Of a stretch of 64,000 nt of DNA, positions 60,816-64,000 are shown one piece after another; the stretch's first letter is position 1, and every line of letters starts with the position of its first letter. Both the position numbers and the translations under genes were made by a program. Below the pieces are notes generated by a model. The model did no database searches. It saw nothing but the letters and a program-made list of their open reading frames with translations, and had not been told where the DNA came from. The DNA is taken from contig CAZYBU010000005.1 of NCBI GenBank assembly GCA_964645775.1, forward strand, positions 76,715 to 140,714, given 5' to 3'. Origin of the DNA: CAZYBU01 sp964645775. GTDB lineage: Bacteria; Spirochaetota; UBA4802; UBA5550.

Positions 60816-61875
60816 TGGAGAAAACGGGGAAAAGGATATAATCGGGGTGCGGGAAGACCTGATCACGGAACTCTCACGTCTGGTGGAGGAACTATCAGGG
60901 CTTGAGCCGGATGAAGACAGCCTCAGTTTAATCAGGAGAGAGATTGCCCGTCAGGGGGAGGGGCTCTTTGCCGGTGATCGGGAACAGAAAAGCATTGATC
61001 GTATCGCCGGTGAGATAATTTCACTTATTCGCAATCGTACTCTGCCCGCACGCATTGCTTTCCTCGGACCCCGGGGGACCTTTACCGATATGGCCCTGGA
61101 GCATTTCTTCGGTCAGACAGTTGACAGGGATGACTGCCGTACCATTCAGGAGGTCTTCCGTTCCGTGGAGCGGGGGGGCGCCGAATTCGGTATCGTGCCG
61201 GTAGAGAACAGCACTGAAGGTTCTGTCACCTATACGCTTGATGAACTGATGGAGACCGGACTTGTTATTACAGGTGAGGTCTTTGTTCCTGTAACGTACG
61301 CACTCCTCTCCATGGAGAAGAAGATGAGCGACCTGACGGCCATCTACTCCCATCCTCAGACCTTCGGTCAGTGCAAAAACTGGATCCAGGCGAACCTTCC
61401 CCTGGCCCGCAGGGAACCGGTTGAGTCCACGGCCCGTGCCGCTGAACGGGCCGCACAGGAGAAGGGAACAGCCGCCCTCTCTTCCACCCTGGCCGGTGAG
61501 ATCTACGGCCTCAATATCCTGGCTGACCGGACTGAAGATATACGGCAAAACACAACCCGTTTCCTGGTTCTTGGGAAAAGGAGAACGGCAGCCACGGGCA
61601 GGGACCGGACTTCGATTGTTCTTGCGGTTAAAGACCGTCCCGGCGCTCTCATGAACCTCCTCAGGCCCTTTCAGGATGCCGGGATTAACATGACCCGTAT
61701 CGAGTCGAGACCGGACAAGAAGACCATGTGGTCGTATAATTTTTTTATAGATTTCCTCGGCCACGCGGAACAGGAGACCATCAGAAATGCTCTTACGGAA
61801 ATGGAGAAGGAGACACATTTTCTGAGAATACTCGGCTCTTATCCCAGGGGGAGAGGTGAGTCAAACGATGTATAA
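60805..61875 (+). CDS. pheA: Prephenate dehydratase with unusual N-terminal domain
   Basis: Prephenate to phenylpyruvate, phenylalanine synthesis. 356 residues. The N-terminal 85 residues hold helices in the position of the chorismate mutase domain of P-proteins, but I do not see its usual catalytic pattern, so that activity is doubtful. Dehydratase: IAFLGPRGTFTDMAL, GIVPVENSTEGSV, SHPQTFGQCKNW, and the catalytic TRF in QNTTRFLVLG. ACT domain: RPGALMNLLRPFQDAGINM and the ESRP loop for phenylalanine feedback. Overlaps scpB and the tyrA start. Confidence 0.92.
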   Translation: MNRDGENGEKDIIGVREDLITELSRLVEELSGLEPDEDSLSLIRREIARQGEGLFAGDREQKSIDRIAGEIISLIRNRTLPARIAFLGPRGTFTDMALEHFFGQTVDRDDCRTIQEVFRSVERGGAEFGIVPVENSTEGSVTYTLDELMETGLVITGEVFVPVTYALLSMEKKMSDLTAIYSHPQTFGQCKNWIQANLPLARREPVESTARAAERAAQEKGTAALSSTLAGEIYGLNILADRTEDIRQNTTRFLVLGKRRTAATGRDRTSIVLAVKDRPGALMNLLRPFQDAGINMTRIESRPDKKTMWSYNFFIDFLGHAEQETIRNALTEMEKETHFLRILGSYPRGRGESNDV

Positions 61876-62716
61876 AAATCTTTCTGTCATAGGTTTTGGT
61901 CTTATGGGGGCTTCTCTCTGCCGCGCCATCCGGAAAAAATATCCGGAGATGAGAATCCGGGCGTGTGATCCTGATGCTGAGGGCCTGGAGAAGGGTCTTG
62001 AGAGAGAATGGATTGATGAAACTTTCATTGATGCCGGAGATGCCCTCATGGAGGATTCCATCGTAATTCTGGCGTCACCGCCCGGACCTTCCCTGGATAT
62101 ACTTCGAAAGTTAGGTTCCACTCATATCATACCTGCAGGGTGCACCCTGACAGATATGGTAAGCATAAAGGAGAGCATTCTCAGTGTGGTGCAGGATACC
62201 CCTCTGGAGACCCGGTTCGCAGGGAGCCACCCCATGGCCGGGTCCGAGAAATCGGGATGTGATCATTCCAGGCCCGATCTCTTCGAAGACGCGTCTGTCC
62301 TTTGCTGCGCGACTCCAGCCTCCCATGTTCTCCATGATGTAATGGATTTCTGGTCTTCCCTGGGTGCGAGGGTCCTGGAGGTGGAAGCCGAATTGCACGA
62401 TAGACTGGTGGCCCGCACCAGCCATCTGCCCCATCTCATATCCGGTCTTGTGGCTCTCGTGGCCGCAGAGAAAGGGAAGGATGTAAAACCCTTTGCCGGG
62501 TCCGGCTTTGCGGATATTACGCGATTGGCGGATGGGGACCCATGTCTCTGGAGTGACATTATATGGGGTAACCGGAAAGGTGTTTCCCGGTCCCTGGCAC
62601 TCTTTCGTGACAGGCTCCAGGAACTGTCCGATATAATTGATTCAGCTGAGGAGAGGGACGAGGTCCTGAGATTCCTGGAATCGGCCCGCAGCGCCCGGCG
62701 GGAGGTCATATCGTGA
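61868..62716 (+). CDS. tyrA: Prephenate dehydrogenase TyrA
   Basis: NAD-dependent step from prephenate to 4-hydroxyphenylpyruvate (tyrosine synthesis). About 282 residues. Seen: the Rossmann opening LSVIGFGLMGASLCRAI, VILASPPGPSLDIL, TLTDMVSIKESIL, SHPMAGSEKSGCDHS, and HLPHLISGLVAL. ATG at 61868 gives the family N-terminus; a GTG at 61856 four codons upstream is also possible. Overlaps pheA and cmk by a few bases, so translation is coupled. Confidence 0.93.
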   Translation: MYKNLSVIGFGLMGASLCRAIRKKYPEMRIRACDPDAEGLEKGLEREWIDETFIDAGDALMEDSIVILASPPGPSLDILRKLGSTHIIPAGCTLTDMVSIKESILSVVQDTPLETRFAGSHPMAGSEKSGCDHSRPDLFEDASVLCCATPASHVLHDVMDFWSSLGARVLEVEAELHDRLVARTSHLPHLISGLVALVAAEKGKDVKPFAGSGFADITRLADGDPCLWSDIIWGNRKGVSRSLALFRDRLQELSDIIDSAEERDEVLRFLESARSARREVIS

Positions 62717-63384
62717 AGCCTGTAACCGTGGCAGTAGACGGGCCGGCCGGTTCCGGTAAAAGTACAGTTGCAAGGGAGGTGGCTTCCCGGTTCGGTCTTT
62801 TGTATCTCGATTCGGGAGCCCTCTACAGGGCCGTTACCTGGTATGTATACGTAAACTGGGATACCCTGGAAAAGGCCCCGGAGGTGGAGACCATCCTGCC
62901 TGAAATTGAACTTCGGCAGGTATATGGTGAAGACAACTCATGCAGAACCTTTGTCAACGATCGGGACGTTTCCGACGAAATCCGGGACGAAGAGATAACG
63001 CGCCGTATAGGGGAGGTCTCCGACAGCCGTCCTGTGCGTGACTTTGTTAATTCCCATCTTCGCAGCTGGTCAGGCGAGAAAAGCATTATAATGGATGGAA
63101 GGGACATCGGAACCGTGGTTTTCCCCGACGCTGATTTGAAAATTTACCTGGACGCCTCCGTTGAGGAGCGAACCCGCCGAAGGCTCAATGAATACAGTGA
63201 AAAGGGAAAAAATCTTGACGAAAACCTTATCAGAAACCAGATTATACGTCGTGATGAACAGGACAGGTCGCGTCCCTACGGGGCTTTAAAAATGGCGGAT
63301 GACGCGGTCTATCTTGAGACATCACATCTATCGCGCGAGGAAGTCATAGATCGGATCAGCACATATATACACAGGCTCCGCTAA
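62713..63384 (+). CDS. cmk: Cytidylate kinase
   Basis: Phosphorylates CMP and dCMP to diphosphates. 223 residues. Seen: P-loop VDGPAGSGKSTVAREVASRF, LYLDSGALYRAVTWY, the nucleotide site DGRDIGTVVFPDADLKIYLD and the lid RRDEQDRSRPYGALKMADDA. GTG start at 62713 overlaps the tyrA stop by four bases. cmk upstream of rpsA is a very common bacterial order. Confidence 0.96.
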   Translation: MKPVTVAVDGPAGSGKSTVAREVASRFGLLYLDSGALYRAVTWYVYVNWDTLEKAPEVETILPEIELRQVYGEDNSCRTFVNDRDVSDEIRDEEITRRIGEVSDSRPVRDFVNSHLRSWSGEKSIIMDGRDIGTVVFPDADLKIYLDASVEERTRRRLNEYSEKGKNLDENLIRNQIIRRDEQDRSRPYGALKMADDAVYLETSHLSREEVIDRISTYIHRLR

Positions 63385-63451
63385 CCCTGACTTTTCTATC
63401 CGAATAGAATCCTGAGACCTGAGATATTCAGGTGGAGAACGGTTATAGCTC

Positions 63452-64000
63452 ATGGTGCATAACAACGAAGAGCAGAACGAACAGAACGGACCGATCAACA
63501 ACGAAACCAGCAACGAAACGATCAGCATGGAAGAGGTCGCTGACGCGGCTATGGATGATGTTCGTCCTGGAACTCTTCTTGAAGGGGAAATTGTCACGAT
63601 CGATTCTGATTATGCCTATGTTAACGTGGGAAGCAAATCGGATGGCAGGATACCTCTCGGTGAGTTTGAAGAAAAACCCTCTGTAGGACAGAGTGTGCCG
63701 GTCATTATACGGAGTCCCCGCCTGACCGATGGCGTCTACGAGTGTTCCATCCGTGAAGCCCGAAGGGCCATGCAGTGGGGACAGTTCCTGGAACAGTACG
63801 ATCCGGAAGTGGGGATTGTCTACGGGAAAGTCGTGAGCGCCACACCCAAGGGAAAGCTCGTGGATTGCGGGGGTGTGACCGGTTTTCTACCCTTTTCTCT
63901 GGCCGCGGACCTCAAGGGAGCCGATTCCTCTGATGAACGGGCCTTTCACGTAAAAAGCATCGATCGCAAGCGTCGTTCAATTCTTGTATCCCGCAAAGAC
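63452..64000 (+). CDS. rpsA: 30S ribosomal protein S1, 3' end outside window
   Basis: Frame open from the ATG at 63452 to the window edge, 183 codons. A polar Asn/Glu leader of about 35 residues precedes the first S1 RNA-binding domain (GTLLEGEIVTIDSDYAYVNV then GSKSDGRIPLGEF) and the start of the second (GIVYGKVVSATPKGKLVDCG, VTGFLPFSLA). S1 brings mRNA to the ribosome. The position behind cmk fits. It begins 67 bases after cmk. Confidence 0.93.
   Translation, partial: MVHNNEEQNEQNGPINNETSNETISMEEVADAAMDDVRPGTLLEGEIVTIDSDYAYVNVGSKSDGRIPLGEFEEKPSVGQSVPVIIRSPRLTDGVYECSIREARRAMQWGQFLEQYDPEVGIVYGKVVSATPKGKLVDCGGVTGFLPFSLAADLKGADSSDERAFHVKSIDRKRRSILVSRKD

Overview
The window looks like a chromosomal segment of a flagellated, chemotactic spirochaete (Spirochaetota), probably a genome assembled from short reads or a metagenome, because a 100-N gap interrupts it at 2827-2926. 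Three things point to a spirochaete. The hook protein FlgE carries Lys165 and Cys178 (numbered from its second Met), the residue pair that forms the lysinoalanine cross-link in Treponema hooks. The 5S rRNA gene stands alone, away from 16S and 23S, as is known in Leptospira. Many genes also resemble spirochaete families: 7TMR-DISM sensors, a Bat operon, and XPB/Ssl2-like and DUF115 proteins. Genus cannot be decided from the sequence alone.

Layout. 1-7.4 kb: glyA (cut by the left edge), an HD-domain protein, a palindromic tandem repeat with the assembly gap, leuB, two membrane proteins, then fba with a small secreted protein. 7.5-15.6 kb: an exported protein ending like a chemoreceptor tail, then a seven-gene moxR/Bat operon whose genes mostly overlap by a few bases. 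15.5-17.4 kb: an unknown protein, YqeY, and a self-contained 5S rRNA unit. 17.4-32 kb: a mixed block with GAF/HD-GYP, DUF89, isocitrate dehydrogenase, a lipoprotein, RluD-type pseudouridine synthase, a voltage-gated K+ channel, TrpS, a 7TMR-DISM/PAS/ATPase sensor, a LarA-like protein and a beta-lactamase-fold hydrolase. 32-41 kb: fliK-flgD-flgE, a SpoU methyltransferase, flgF, murA, tatA (59 codons) and a lytic transglycosylase with a frameshifted LysM end. 41-50.9 kb: a receiver-like coiled-coil protein, an XPB/Ssl2-like protein, lepB, a PBP, a DUF115/Maf-like protein, an acidic coiled-coil protein and zapA. 50.9-59.3 kb: an ECF sigma factor with a very large FecR/PEGA/PQQ-propeller partner, then cheW, a cheA-cheC fusion, cheB and cheY. 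59.4-64 kb: scpA-scpB-pheA-tyrA-cmk-rpsA, a tightly packed housekeeping run cut by the right edge.

How it works together. Much of the window serves the cell envelope and motility: hook and rod assembly, chemotaxis signalling, peptidoglycan precursor and cross-linking enzymes, export (LepB, TatA), division (ZapA) and envelope stress sensing (ECF sigma with propeller anti-sigma, DISM sensor, Bat). The most unusual items are the single-chain CheA-CheC kinase/phosphatase, the 5S rRNA gene with its own promoter and terminator, the ECF/PQQ-propeller pair, an HD-GYP protein with a large insertion between its two signature motifs, three regularly spaced palindromes behind the K+ channel gene, and a family of decaying palindromic intergenic repeats. 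Functions are assigned from motifs and family resemblance read by eye; no database search was run.
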